From Anastatus disparis (taxonomy: Eukaryota > Arthropoda > Insecta > Hymenoptera > Eupelmidae), in the NCBI GenBank assembly GCA_017163975.1, contig JAFFSR010000021.1, positions 1,292,501 to 1,356,500 of the forward strand: 64,000 bases of DNA, given 5' to 3'. Each line of letters begins with the position of its first letter. Position 1 is the first letter of the stretch. Below the pieces are notes generated by a model. The model was not told where the DNA came from. It saw nothing but the letters and a program-made list of their open reading frames with translations, and did not search any database. Below are positions 21,955 to 32,198 of the stretch, piece by piece. A program made the translations under genes and the position numbers.

Positions 21955-22617
21955 TCACCTGAATCTCGATGAAAATTTAGGCACGTAAGCATAGTGCAAC
22001 TTGTCATCGGGAAATATGTCAGTGCGAAAGCGAAACTCATCTGGAGTATCTTGTTTCAAATCCAATAAAAGATAGCTAAATGGCCTACTACAGGCATCGA
22101 TGTAGGCTTCTTGCAAGAACTTTGGATCCTCAGGGTAAACTTGTCGAGCGAGAAATTGTATTTGCGCGCGATCTCTCGGATTTTTGAACAACACAATATA
22201 ATTTGAATTCAACGATAAATCGCGCTTATTTGGCCCTCTATGAAAAATATTTTGCGTGATGAAAATTACACTGATATTTTTATGATGACAACCTTTCGTG
22301 AATAAATCAAGTACTGTATTATTCGATGATTCGCGCATCAGATCGTCGAGTATGAGTAATTTTCTCTTATCATTGTCATTGGAATAGTCTGTAGCTTGCG
22401 GTAAGCCTTCTCGAAATTCGATGCGTTGATTACCACCTACTTTAAACTCACTACGGTATGCTTCTTGCCACTCGGCGTAATAAAAGAGAATACGATCAAA
22501 ATTCACATCGCACATTTGTGGCAAATTACAGAGAAATCGCTTTACAAAAACAGTTTTCCCACACATAGTAGGCCCCGAAATTATACACGTAAAGGGATTT
22601 TTCCATCGTGTATCCAT
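21955..22617 (-). CDS. ATPase: FtsK/HerA-type genome-packaging ATPase (complete copy)
   Basis: 220 aa, intact. Walker A is GPTMCGKT near residue 15 and Walker B is KLLILDDLM near residue 88, followed by the FTKGCHHKN..VIFITQNIFH sensor-type region. This is the typical order for the A32/FtsK-HerA packaging ATPase of Polintons and related viruses, which drives DNA into the capsid. The N-terminal two thirds lie in the single-copy centre of the palindrome, so this is the only functional-looking copy. Start: the first Met, immediately before the conserved DTRWKNPFTCIISGP stretch. Confidence 0.9.
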   Translation of the reverse strand: MDTRWKNPFTCIISGPTMCGKTVFVKRFLCNLPQMCDVNFDRILFYYAEWQEAYRSEFKVGGNQRIEFREGLPQATDYSNDNDKRKLLILDDLMRESSNNTVLDLFTKGCHHKNISVIFITQNIFHRGPNKRDLSLNSNYIVLFKNPRDRAQIQFLARQVYPEDPKFLQEAYIDACSRPFSYLLLDLKQDTPDEFRFRTDIFPDDKLHYAYVPKFSSRFR

Positions 22618-22679
22618 TTCGAATACTGAATACAGGAGGCATAAGTTTTATACTTTTATGTTGAAACCCTCTTTATTTT
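22157..22679. other. Single-copy centre (loop) of the Polinton 1 palindrome
   Basis: This is the only part of Polinton 1 without a mirror copy. It holds the N-terminal two thirds of the ATPase gene (minus strand) and about 60 bp upstream of its start. Because the loop is asymmetric, only the left arm has a whole ATPase. At the right junction the sequence passes directly from unique DNA into the ATPase 3' part. Confidence 0.88.
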
Positions 22680-22881
22680 ATTTCTCGCTCGACAAGTTTA
22701 CCCTGAGGATCCAAAGTTCTTGCAAGAAGCCTACATCGATGCCTGTAGTAGGCCATTTAGCTATCTTTTATTGGATTTGAAACAAGATACTCCAGATGAG
22801 TTTCGCTTTCGCACTGACATATTTCCCGATGACAAGTTGCACTATGCTTACGTGCCTAAATTTTCATCGAGATTCAGGTGA
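22680..22881 (+). pseudogene. ATPase 3' fragment at the palindrome junction
   Basis: About 63 codons identical in sense to the C-terminus of the ATPase at 21955-22617. It has no Walker motifs and no start codon. It begins abruptly where the right arm starts, and so marks the fold-back breakpoint. Confidence 0.92.
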
Positions 22882-22939
22882 GCATGAAGAAATAAAAAGA
22901 AAGAAGCATCCGTAGCGGAGAAGCAGTCTTCAAATAGCG

Positions 22940-23401
22940 ATGGCTGAGACAACATCAATGGCCCTATCTGAAACAAAAAGAAAACCAGGAGGAGGAGGAA
23001 AGAGAAAAAGTTCCATCAAGTCTAGTACCTGCTGTACGCCTGGGAAATTATATTCAAAAAAGTACGTTGCACTTTTAAATGCTCTGAGCCACGCTGATAG
23101 TCAACAGCGCTCAGCTTTGATTCGTACAGCCGATAAAAATCTCATAAAGTGTATTTGCGAGTGTGCACTGAATGTATTGCAAGGTGTTGTAAAATTAAAA
23201 ACTCATGAACAAAACCGTTTAAAAAAACACAAAACTATATTAAGAAAATTAGTAAAAAGTGGAAGAAAAACAGCTGGTGGTGCTGGTGCTTGGAAAGCTA
23301 AAAAACGTACTATAATTCAGAATGGTGGTTCTTTTTTACCACTTCTATTGGCTCCACTGATAAGTACAATTTTTTCCAAATTTTTAGGAAACAAAAATTA
23401 A
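22940..23401 (+). CDS. 153-aa basic protein with hydrophobic C-terminus (right copy)
   Basis: Mirror copy of 21435-21896 with the same translation. See that entry for domains. Identity over the whole ORF contrasts with the damage in neighbouring genes. It suggests recent palindrome formation or ongoing conversion between the arms. Confidence 0.65.
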   Translation: MAETTSMALSETKRKPGGGGKRKSSIKSSTCCTPGKLYSKKYVALLNALSHADSQQRSALIRTADKNLIKCICECALNVLQGVVKLKTHEQNRLKKHKTILRKLVKSGRKTAGGAGAWKAKKRTIIQNGGSFLPLLLAPLISTIFSKFLGNKN

Positions 23402-23428
23402 TTTTCTTTCAAGGCAAAACAAAAAATT

Positions 23429-24195
23429 ATGGAACGCGCTCGAAAAATGGTCATTGTCCCCGAAAAAACTCTGGAACAAATACAAGGTTTTTCGCAGCAG
23501 CAGGGAGGAGCTGTGCCTATAATTAATTCTTCGACAAATAGCACAACTGAAAATATTGAAAAACTATACAGACACCTGGTGATAATTTAACACGGCTTGA
23601 TTCGGAAATGTATAAAATTATTAATTCTAAAAGTTTTAGCAGTGAGCGAGAAAAGTGTGAAAATTATTTGCAAGTTTTGAGGCGTTATTTATTTTTCAAA
23701 GATAACGAACGAATGGATGATGGTGAAATTGGTCGAGATATTGACGAAATTGAAGCTACACTGACACCTCTAACAGAAGAAAAAATACTCGATAACGTGC
23801 CTAAAATTTATGCTAGAAAAGCACGACTTTTACTAAAACATTGGCGAACTTTTGAGCCAGATCGATTAAAATGGGATAGTACTGGAAGCGTTATCGTAGA
23901 TGGAAAACTTATACCACGGTCTAACATAGCAGAATTGCTTAACGATGTTTTGCAAAAGAAAAAGAAAAAGATCGAGGATGATGACGAAGCGCCTATTGGT
24001 AGATTTGAATTTGCAAAGTTTATCGTGAGTTCAGAAACGCCTAATAATCTGATCGGAAACACGGAAATTCTAAAAATTGCTAATAGGCTAACGTCTCCTT
24101 TAAATACTGCTAAACGAAAAATGTTATCACCAGTATTTACTCCACCCGTAACGAGACATGCTGCTAAGAAAAAGTGGCTCAAAGCGGACCTATGA
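23429..24195 (+). pseudogene. MERARK unknown protein (right copy, N-terminal frameshift)
   Basis: One A is missing in the run at about 23563-23567, so the first ~45 codons are out of phase with the rest. The remainder is open from the Met at 23608 to the stop at 24193 and shows the full C-terminus (Lys-rich, ending in KKWLKADL). With the left copy broken at its 3' end instead, neither arm encodes the whole protein. Confidence 0.7.
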
Positions 24196-25316
24196 AGAGA
24201 ATGTCTTTGGAAAATCAGTATTACGACCCTTCGCACGAAGCAGGTTATGCAGGAGCGCGAAATTTAATACGTGTAAATATAAAGGGTAAATCATTGAAAA
24301 ACAGAGAAAAAGAACAAAAACGAATACACGACTGGTTGAATAATCAAGATGCTTATACTCTTCACCGTCCTGTAAGAAAAAAATTTCCTAGATTACACTA
24401 TAACGTAACTAACGTGGATGACGTTTGGGAAGCAGATTTGTGTCAGCTAACAAGTCTTAAAAAAGAAAATGACGGTTATTCGTATTTACTAGTAGTCATT
24501 GACGTGCTCAGTAAGTATGCATGGGTAGAACCACTGAGGGATAAAACAGCGCATACTGTATCAGCTGCATTAGAGAAGATTCTTAAGCGAGCCAATGGTC
24601 GTACACCTGTTTACTTACAAACTGACAAAGGTAAAGAATTTGTTGGTGCAGGTTTGCAAAATACTCTTAAAAAATATGACATACAGTTCAGAGCGGCAAG
24701 AAATCCGGACATTAAGGCGGCAGTGGTAGAACGTCTTAATCGAACTCTGAAAGAACGCGTTTGGAGATATTTCACACATCGCAATACACATAGGTACATC
24801 GATGTAATACAAAAGATAGTATATGCATACAACGATACAGTACATTCAGGTATAAAGATGAAACCTTCAGAGGTTAATTTATATAACGCAGCTGAGGCAC
24901 GAGCGAATTTACAGAGGCGCGCTCTTCAGCAAAGAAAAAATCAAAGGCAAATAAAAGACCGTAAATACGAGGTTGGTGACTACGTGAGGATCAGTCGCTC
25001 TAAGGGAACCTTTGCGAAAGGATTCGAGAAGAATTAAAGCGAGGAAGTATTTAAAGTTAAACGCTTTTCTATCAGGCAAAATCTTTATACCTACGAGTTA
25101 CAAGATTTACAAGGAGAGGACATTGACGGTTTCTTTTATACAGAAGAATTGGCTCCTGTAGGATCACAACGACTACTGGAAGATCAAAATTTTAAAATTG
25201 AACGAGTTCTTTGGACCAAAGGAAGCGGAAATAAAAAACAGCTATTTGTAAAGTGGAAAGGATATCCGGATGAATTTAATTCTTGGATAAAAGCATCAGA
25301 CGTTGAAAGAATTTAA
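24174..25316 (+). pseudogene. INT: Polinton integrase with chromodomain (right copy, one internal stop)
   Basis: A retroviral-type DDE (rve) integrase that would join the element's ends to target DNA with 6-bp duplication. The first 287 codons are open. The first Asp is in EADLCQL (about residue 88), the second in LQTDKGKEF (about 151) and the Glu in AVVERLNRTLK (about 186), close to D-35-E spacing. A basic segment follows (KYEVGDYVRIS, as in the integrase C-terminal SH3-like region). A TAA at 25035-25037 then interrupts the frame, which continues in phase to 25316 through a chromodomain-like ending (FVKWKGYPDEFNSWI). The same TAA is in the left arm. The N-terminal zinc-finger part appears reduced. 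It overlaps the upstream gene by 22 bases. Confidence 0.88.
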
Positions 25317-25321
25317 AAATA

Positions 25322-25939
25322 ATGGATAATCTAGATGATTTTTATTTAGTACTACCGAGTAACAGTAGTATGCGCTATTTTCCCGACAATACGACTACTT
25401 GTTTTACCACTTATTTATGTCGTGAAATTAGATTAATCGGTAACTGGCAGGTCGGTATAGCCGAAATACACATACCCTGTACTATTATGCATATTCAAGA
25501 ACCTGAAGTTTATTATACTTTCAAATTAGGAAGTGCTAAGCCCAAAGTTTCGAAAAATAATGGGTTTTGTAATTTCCCTCATGGCGTATACAGTAGCATT
25601 GAACAACTTGCGGAAGAAATAAATAAAGTACACGAGGCGCGTGAACATCAGAAGCTTGAACCGACTGAGTTTCAGAAAGGTTATTACACCTTAAAAAGGA
25701 TTTGCATTTGCGAAGAGCCGCATTACACGACTTTCAACGAAAAAATTCGTCGTATTTTTGGTTTTGAAGATATTGTCCACAGAGAAACAGAAACTTTTGT
25801 CACTTCCAACTCAGGAACAAGTATAAATGTGGGCAATAGACCAGCTAGTTTAGCACGGGCCATACCCGATCAGCTCTACGTTTACACAGACATATGCGAA
25901 CCTTATGCAGTTGGTGATACGGAAGAGAGCGAATTTTAA
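25322..25939 (+). CDS. Penton-like minor capsid protein (right copy, intact)
   Basis: 205 aa, intact, starting 5 bases after the integrase stop. The N-terminal half is beta-rich with a YLCREIRLIGNWQVGIAEI strand pair. Polinton minor capsid (penton, single jelly-roll) proteins have this position, next to the MCP, and this general length. The C-terminus (RAIPDQLYVYTDICEPYAVGD) is well preserved in other members as far as I can judge. It would occupy the fivefold vertices. It overlaps the basic protein gene by 35 bases. The left-arm copy is frameshifted, so this is the usable one. Confidence 0.72.
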   Translation: MDNLDDFYLVLPSNSSMRYFPDNTTTCFTTYLCREIRLIGNWQVGIAEIHIPCTIMHIQEPEVYYTFKLGSAKPKVSKNNGFCNFPHGVYSSIEQLAEEINKVHEAREHQKLEPTEFQKGYYTLKRICICEEPHYTTFNEKIRRIFGFEDIVHRETETFVTSNSGTSINVGNRPASLARAIPDQLYVYTDICEPYAVGDTEESEF

Positions 25940-26231
25940 AGAGTCTCTCAACACACGTGCTCGAGAGTCGGGTCGAAATTTAAAAAGAAAAGCAGCTAAT
26001 AAAATTTTCAATATTATGAAAGGTAGTGGATATAAAGCTGTTACTGCTAAGCGCAAACGACAGTCAACGCGAGCTCGTGTTCCCGCACACAAAGCATCGA
26101 GCAAGAAAAGAAAGACAAAGAGAAAGACAAATAAGCGTGGTATAGGCAAGAAAAAGAAAACATCAAGGCAAAAGAAGAAGAAAGTATTGAGAAGTGTATT
26201 TGACATTTTGGACCTAAATAAATCATTTTAA
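25905..26231 (+). CDS. Small very basic core-like protein (right copy)
   Basis: Mirror of 18617-18934. It is 108 aa here because a one-base difference in a T-run changes the last residues after the Lys-rich tail. A role in DNA condensation is inferred from composition only. The MCP start follows 5 bases after its stop. Confidence 0.6.
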   Translation: MQLVIRKRANFKESLNTRARESGRNLKRKAANKIFNIMKGSGYKAVTAKRKRQSTRARVPAHKASSKKRKTKRKTNKRGIGKKKKTSRQKKKKVLRSVFDILDLNKSF

Positions 26232-26236
26232 AAAAA

Positions 26237-27577
26237 ATGGCTTTTCTACACGCGTGCAGTGGTGAAGGTACGAAGAGCGAACTAGATATTTTTACTCTTC
26301 CCCCGACGCAAACTTCAATTGATAGCAGTTCTTTTCTCTACTACAAACCTGTATCATCTCTCAGCAATGAAAGCGATTCACCTTTAGAATTTTTGGTTCC
26401 TGGTTCGACCGAGCATTACATCGATCTAGCGCATACAATGTTGCAAGTAAGCGTGGTAATTACACCTGTGGGAACCGACGCCGAGAATGCAAAAGTTGCT
26501 CCTATTAACAATTTTTCACATTCGTTGTTCGAGCAAACGGACATCTTTTTCAATTCAAGGCTAGTTTCACCCCCAAACAACGCCTATCCTTACAGAGCTT
26601 ACATAGAAACGCTCTTAAATTACGCTTCTCCTGCCTTAACATCACACCTCACCTCCGCACTTTGGTATGCGGACACAGCAGGATGTATGGATGCATCACC
26701 AGCAATTGCTACCGGAACAGTTGGGGCCAATGTCGCTTCTCGGAATCGTCAATACTTTACAGCTGGCGGTAAAGTTGTCGATATGATTGGCCACCTCCAT
26801 TGCGATGTATTTAATCAAGGTAAATTTTTGGTAAACGGTGTTGAGATGCGAGTGAGACTCGTTCGTAGCAAGGACGCGTTTTGTTCGATGGATTTCACCA
26901 ATGACGGAAAATTTTCAGTGCGCATCAGAGAAGCGACGCTAATCGTCCGTCGAGCTAAAATAAGTCCAGCCATACTATTGGCTCATGCTAATGCTTTGAA
27001 CAAAACTACTGCAAAATACCCAATAACAAGAGTGGAAGTGAAATCATTCACTTTACATAGCGGAATTTTAGGAGATACTCTTGATAATGTTATATTAGGC
27101 CAGTTGCCAAAAAGGATCATCATAGGTTTTGTGAGTAACCGAGCTTTCAACGGCAATCGTCAAATGAATCCTTTCAATTTTCAACATTATTCTATCAATT
27201 TTCTCTCTCTTTACGTCGATGGAGTACAAATACCAAGCAAACCCCTACAGCCAAAATACACAGGAAATAATAAACTCTATGTAGACGCTTATCAAACGCT
27301 ATTCTCCGGTACTGGTATACATTTTCTCAACGAGGGTATCGATGTTAGCCGAACCTCTTATCCAGAAGGTTACTGTCTCTTTGCATTCGACTTGACGCCT
27401 GATTTGTCGGCTCATTTTTCATCACATTGGAATCTCGTGCGCTCGGGTGCTCTGCGCATTGAAGTTCGCTTTGAGTAGGCTCTTAGGAAAACAATAAATT
27501 ACATCGTTTACGCCGAATTCGATAACGTGCTAGAAATCGATTCAAACAGACAAATTATTACGGATTTTAATGCCTAA
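26237..27577 (+). pseudogene. Major capsid protein (right copy, nonsense codon)
   Basis: Same frame and length as the intact left copy, but a TAG at 27476-27478 stops it after 413 residues, about 33 short of the full C-terminus. At least one further substitution is visible (Leu to Ser in the KDAFC.MDF stretch). Loss of the C-terminal strand region would probably prevent proper folding. Confidence 0.85.
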
Positions 27578-27700
27578 GGTGGAAGGGGTGGAGAAAATAA
27601 TGGGAAAAACATTATAAGACCATTCATTTCATTTCTCATTGCTCTAGTTGCTTCTTACACTCAGTCGTAGTAGTACATACGAGCTCGCGTTTTCACCACG
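27578..27700 (+). promoter_or_regulatory. Likely promoter of the D-x-Q-G/protease unit (right arm)
   Basis: ATTATAAGACC at about 27613-27623 is a TATA-like element, with TCACTCAGTC-like initiator sequence some 45 bases on and the ATG at 27701. The same arrangement is present in the left arm at about 17139-17260. Confidence 0.4.
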
Positions 27701-28528
27701 ATGGATTACGTAATAGATATTCAAGGCTTAAGAGATAAAGATAATAAATTTTTACCCAAAGAAGTGGCAGTAGTTTCTCTGCAAGAACAAGTAATCGGTC
27801 ATTGGATAATAGCACCACCCTACGAATTTGATAATTTACCAGAAGATATAAAAACTAGTAACGATTACGTGTCGTCACGTCTACACGGTTTACAGTGGTT
27901 CGATGGTGACGTTATTCTACGCAAATTACGGTATCATTTTTACAACATAGCGAGAAATGCTGTAAGAATTTACGTCAGAGGTGCTGAAAAGGCTAGATAC
28001 ATAGAATCTATTATGGCACGTAACGTTATAAATATAGAGGATAACACCACCACAGGCTTTACCGACTTACAAAGACAGTTTCCTTCCCAGAAAATATGCT
28101 GTTTTCACGCTTGCCAAGAAAACCTCTATAAAAAGGAGTACTGTGCCATGCAGAGATCACATCTGTTGAGAGAGTGGCTTTATTCACTACTCCCTCAAGA
28201 ATCTCAACAAAATCTGCCTAAAAGAAGTTGTGAACTATTCTATGACTCTCTTCAAAAACTTGCTTACAAGAAAAATAGCATCGTAAGATTTGGATCAAGT
28301 GTGACTTTTACGGGAATCGACGAAGTAGACGATGACAACGACGACGATAAAACCATAGAATACGCGAGTGATGATGATCAGAATTGTAGTTTAACACAGG
28401 AAAATAATACAAATAAACACCAGTCAGATAATGAGGGCCCTGGAAGGGCTGAAAGCCAAAACAATTGGCGTATACGCAGCAGATCGAATTCCGAATGTAA
28501 TGATAACACCGGTCGCTGTTGTGTGTAA
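27701..28528 (+). CDS. D-x-Q-G family protein, exonuclease-like fold (right copy)
   Basis: Mirror of 16311-17138 with the same 275-codon length. It contains HGLQWFDGDVIL, YVRGAEKARY and a Cys/His cluster CCFHACQENLYKKEYCAMQ. An acidic stretch (DDDNDDDK) precedes the region where the protease frame starts. See the left copy for reasoning. Confidence 0.6.
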   Translation: MDYVIDIQGLRDKDNKFLPKEVAVVSLQEQVIGHWIIAPPYEFDNLPEDIKTSNDYVSSRLHGLQWFDGDVILRKLRYHFYNIARNAVRIYVRGAEKARYIESIMARNVINIEDNTTTGFTDLQRQFPSQKICCFHACQENLYKKEYCAMQRSHLLREWLYSLLPQESQQNLPKRSCELFYDSLQKLAYKKNSIVRFGSSVTFTGIDEVDDDNDDDKTIEYASDDDQNCSLTQENNTNKHQSDNEGPGRAESQNNWRIRSRSNSECNDNTGRCCV

Positions 28529-28820
28529 TACCGATGATCATACCAAACCTGGTACGCATTGGGTGGCCATGTATATCGATAAAAATGGATACGGAACGTA
28601 TTTCGATAGTTACGGTTTCCCACCAGTCTCAAAATACCATCTTGAAAGACTCAGAAGAAACTGTAAAGTTTTTCGATGGAGCACCAAGAAACTGCAAAGC
28701 ATCGATTCGACGTGTTGCGGCCAGTATACTATTATGTTTCTATATTATATGTGTAGCGGTGCTAGTTTACGCGCGTTTTGTAGCTTCTTTTCAAATAACA
28801 CGAAAAAAATGATAAAATAG
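28431..28820 (+). CDS. PRO: Adenain-type cysteine protease (right copy)
   Basis: 129 aa. The catalytic His (GTHW), Asp (YFDSYG) and Cys (TCCGQY) are all present. It overlaps the preceding gene by 98 bases in a different phase. The C-terminus is three residues longer than on the left because of one extra A in the terminal A-run. Confidence 0.82.
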   Translation: MRALEGLKAKTIGVYAADRIPNVMITPVAVVCNTDDHTKPGTHWVAMYIDKNGYGTYFDSYGFPPVSKYHLERLRRNCKVFRWSTKKLQSIDSTCCGQYTIMFLYYMCSGASLRAFCSFFSNNTKKMIK

Positions 28821-29163
28821 CTGAAAATTTTTATAAAAGAATTTTAAATAAAATTAAACGCAAAAGATGTAAGCGGGCGAGTACATTCGCCGGAGAACGT
28901 TCTCGAGGTTCAGGCCTTTATAATCAAACATGTACTTCTAGGTTAAGATATTAAGATAAACATAATAATATTCATAATTTTACTTCAAAATATTGTAATC
29001 AAACGTGTGTTTTATATTTAACTGTAATCAATGTCAATTTTGAAATTTATATGTGAATAAATCTTCTTTTGTGTGCATAAAAATTAATTTGTAATTATTT
29101 ACTTACCTTTACTCCACCCTCCCATCCTACCTATAATAGTTTTTTTGTAATGTAGTTGTTAAT

Positions 29164-29223
<60 letters not shown>

Positions 29224-30800
29224 TATTTGTATTGTACACCTGGTCTACAGACCAGGTGTTATTATTCTATTATAAAATTTATCCACCCCTAATAATATTT
29301 CTCTTTATTTAATTTGTATTGTAACGTTTTTCCCTTTCGGGAGGGGGAAATACGTGTAACTCCTTTTGCCAGACGCTTCAGTGAGTTACCAGGGTAAGAT
29401 CGGCAGGAGTTGGAGGGAGCGGACGGTGGAAAGTAAAGGAAAGAAACCGGGTTTAACACGTTTGTTTATGCTATGGAGTACCTTGGCTTTATTGTACTCA
29501 TAAAAACTCATTTACAACGACGATTACAAATATGAGATGATAATAATGTATTAATCAAAACTAAACCTAATGATCTTATATAATGCAAATAATTAACCTA
29601 ACCTTAACGGGATGTAATGTACAAAAATAATTAAATCGGCCACTTGACGGCTATTTAATAAGTAAAATAAATTAATCAATAATCTCCAAAGAATCTGAAT
29701 TATAGTTTACTTTAACTAAAGATTCTACGGCCTGGACGGTCTAATCTATACCGGCGGCTTTTACCTGCAACAATGTGCAAAAAACAAAAGAGATAAATAC
29801 TTAATAATTAAATAATTATAATATAACTAGGCGGCGGCATCTAGTAACGCTATGCTCAATACTACGGTAATAACAATAATGACGGTGGGTAGCCGGCTCC
29901 CTTAATTATCTGAGTTACAAATCTCTATAGGCATGCGGGACCTTTAAGTGACGTAAAGACAATGGGTGGCCGACACCCTTAACTTAATCTAAGTTCTAAT
30001 ATTTATACGCGGTCGGACGGAGTCCTAACAAAAATGTATTGGGTGGACGACACCCTTAACTTATTCTAATGTCTAATGTTTATGCGCGGCCGGACGGAGT
30101 CCTTTAACTTAATGTGAATTAAATAATTAGGTGGACGACGCCCTTAATATATTCCATAATCACGTGGCGGCGGACGCGACGGCTACGGGTTAACCAGACC
30201 CTTAATTAAGCCAGCGGCGAAATGTGAAATAGAATATAATATTATGGGTGGACGTCACCCTTAAATTCAACAGCGCAAGTTCGGCATTGCGGCGGCGGCA
30301 AAAAAATAGCTAGTGTGCTCTAGGCAAGTAGATTTACGCCAGCGTGCTCACTCGACGTATCTCTAACACTGCCAGCATATGCACTAGAGTTTAGACCAGC
30401 GTGCTCACTCGGTCTATCCCCATGTACAAGAGAGAGAAGCTTTGCCTAAGCTGTGGTGCTCCACAAGCCAAGGCAACCAGCTACTACTGGCCCCACTCTT
30501 TCTTAGCCTAGCGTGCTCACTAAGGTAAAGAGAGAGAGAGGACCGTAGTCTACACTGCTCTGCTTAGCTGTGCTTCTCGGCCTCTTATATACTCCGGCCT
30601 CATTTTTCCCGATGCGTGCAACGACGTTCGAAGTTGCCACCTGGCGGCTGAGCTCAGAACTACTGTTCTATCGTAGCTGGCCGTTAGGCGGGAAATTTGA
30701 ATGCGCGGGTATGTATACTCGTCGCAGTATATATTTATATATATTTTGTATTGCACACCTGATATACAGACCAGGTGTTACTACCCTATTATAAAAGTAT
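28821..30800 (-). other. Noncoding region with the mirrored 1.6-kb module (right arm)
   Basis: Holds the protease 3' flank, an (AT)n run at 29167-29219, and the mirror image of the left module. The two palindromes are near 29236-29259 and 30755-30779. The hairpin-word repeats lie between about 29885 and 30260, and the TATA (on the minus strand) near 30586-30594. There is no extra insertion as in the left arm and no supported ORF. Confidence 0.6.
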
Positions 30801-31052
30801 TTACCGCCCTCTACATTCTGATTTGTCATATGCGCAGTAAGGTAAAATGTTCTTTTTAAATTTCAGTACAAAATCAACTTCGGATAGAGCAACACATAAA
30901 AATGGCTCCTTGTGAATTACGCGATCCGGTAAAACCGGAATTGCCAAACCTTTTATTATCTACTACTATCGAACTCAAAGAGAATTTGTGTCGGTCTTGA
31001 ATATAGCGGCGGATACTATCACGAAGTTATTAAACTAGTTTCATCAGGTGGC

Positions 31053-31706
31053 TTGCACAAAAGTATCTCTCTTGATCGCCGTAGCTGGGATTTTCTCAAA
31101 GATCAATTTGACGCCATTACAGCTTATTTTCATAATTCTTATTCTTTTTATCAAGATTTCGGAAGACCGACTAAATTGTTTCTAACCAATCATGATTTAA
31201 ATTTCACCACATCATACGGCACCAAATCTATCAGCATTGACGAAAGACCTCACCCAAACGAGATACACGTCTCCGAGGAAGAAGAAGAGACTCCAGGACA
31301 ATCGCTCTGCAAAAAGAGAAAGACTTTCAATCATCCATCAGGTATGCAACAGTCAACATTCGAAGGTCTTCGTCAACAAAGTGTCTTGGTAGATCTTCTT
31401 CTCAACGATTTAAGCGAGCGTGTCGGTAAGGTCAACCGTACTACTGATCACATACTAGACTTTTTAAAAAATAAACTTGGACAAGAAGGACTGGACAACG
31501 CAAAAGTAATTCTTAACGACTACAAATCATTTAAACAATACTATTCTATTCTCAATACCGAATTAGAAGGTTACGTCACAGAAAATATGGTAGATGATAC
31601 GGATCATTATAAAAGCTTATATTTAAAATTTGTTTTATCTGAAATATCCGCATTAAGTTTACCGATGATTGTATAAGATTTGAGGGATGTAATGATTCCT
31701 GTATAA
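31053..31706 (+). pseudogene. Unknown 217-aa protein (right copy, stop near the end)
   Basis: Identical in layout to the left copy at 12437-13090. A Lys codon has become TAA at 31674-31676, removing the last ~10 residues; the original stop is at 31704. As on the left, an ATG-led short frame at about 30902 precedes it out of phase, so the true 5' end is unclear. Confidence 0.55.
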
Positions 31707-31830
31707 AAATGTATGTTAATATTAATAAATTGCTTTAATTGTGTAAATGACTTGTTTTTTTTTAACTATAAAAGCAACCACCCTTTCCAATAATTCATTA
31801 TTTATTTTATAACGATTGCTCGAAACAGAC

Positions 31831-32091
31831 ATGGGGCAATGCACAGGTAAGATCGCTTCATTACGTTCTACAGACAGTGCTATAAAAAGAGAAAAATATA
31901 AGGAACATTATAAAAAAGAAACAGTAAAATTTGAACGTTCTCAAAAACATAATAAAAAAAATAACACAAATGAAAATATTCATTTAAATAATAACTTTTT
32001 ACAATATATAACCTGTCTCTTATCATATCTGTATATCACGCGTTTAACACTATGGGTCAAAATAGTTCCAACATCGCCAAAACACCTTTAG
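31831..32091 (+). CDS. MGQC small protein (right copy, stop lost)
   Basis: Begins MGQCTGK like the left copy. The stop codon used on the left (TAA after FLQ) reads TAT here, so the frame runs on for about 28 further codons into what is noncoding on the left and overlaps the next gene. The extension is probably not native. Confidence 0.5.
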   Translation: MGQCTGKIASLRSTDSAIKREKYKEHYKKETVKFERSQKHNKKNNTNENIHLNNNFLQYITCLLSYLYITRLTLWVKIVPTSPKHL

Positions 32092-32198
32092 TACAAGGTG
32101 TCGATAAGAAAAAGAAGGAAAATCAATCATCATCAACCTGGAAACAATATTCTGATAAATTCTCAACAAACACTTATTCTATTCCTGAAAGGAAATGA
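32052..32198 (+). CDS. MGQ small protein (right copy, slightly truncated)
   Basis: 48 codons with the same MGQNSS start and STWKQY motif. A Gly codon has become TGA five residues before the left copy's end, and a Trp has changed to Arg just before. The N-terminal myristoylation-type signal is unchanged. Confidence 0.55.
   Translation: MGQNSSNIAKTPLVQGVDKKKKENQSSSTWKQYSDKFSTNTYSIPERK

Larger units (their letters stand above)
11388..22156 (-). repeat. Left arm of the Polinton 1 palindrome (10.8 kb)
   Basis: Every gene and most intergenic sequence in this arm recur in reverse order and orientation at 22680-32753. The inner boundary, from comparing the ATPase regions, is base 22156, where the shared word ATTTCTCG (on the minus strand) begins. 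The arm is about 700 bp longer than its partner because of extra sequence at about 14960-15675. Differences are scattered substitutions and homopolymer indels. Confidence 0.92.
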
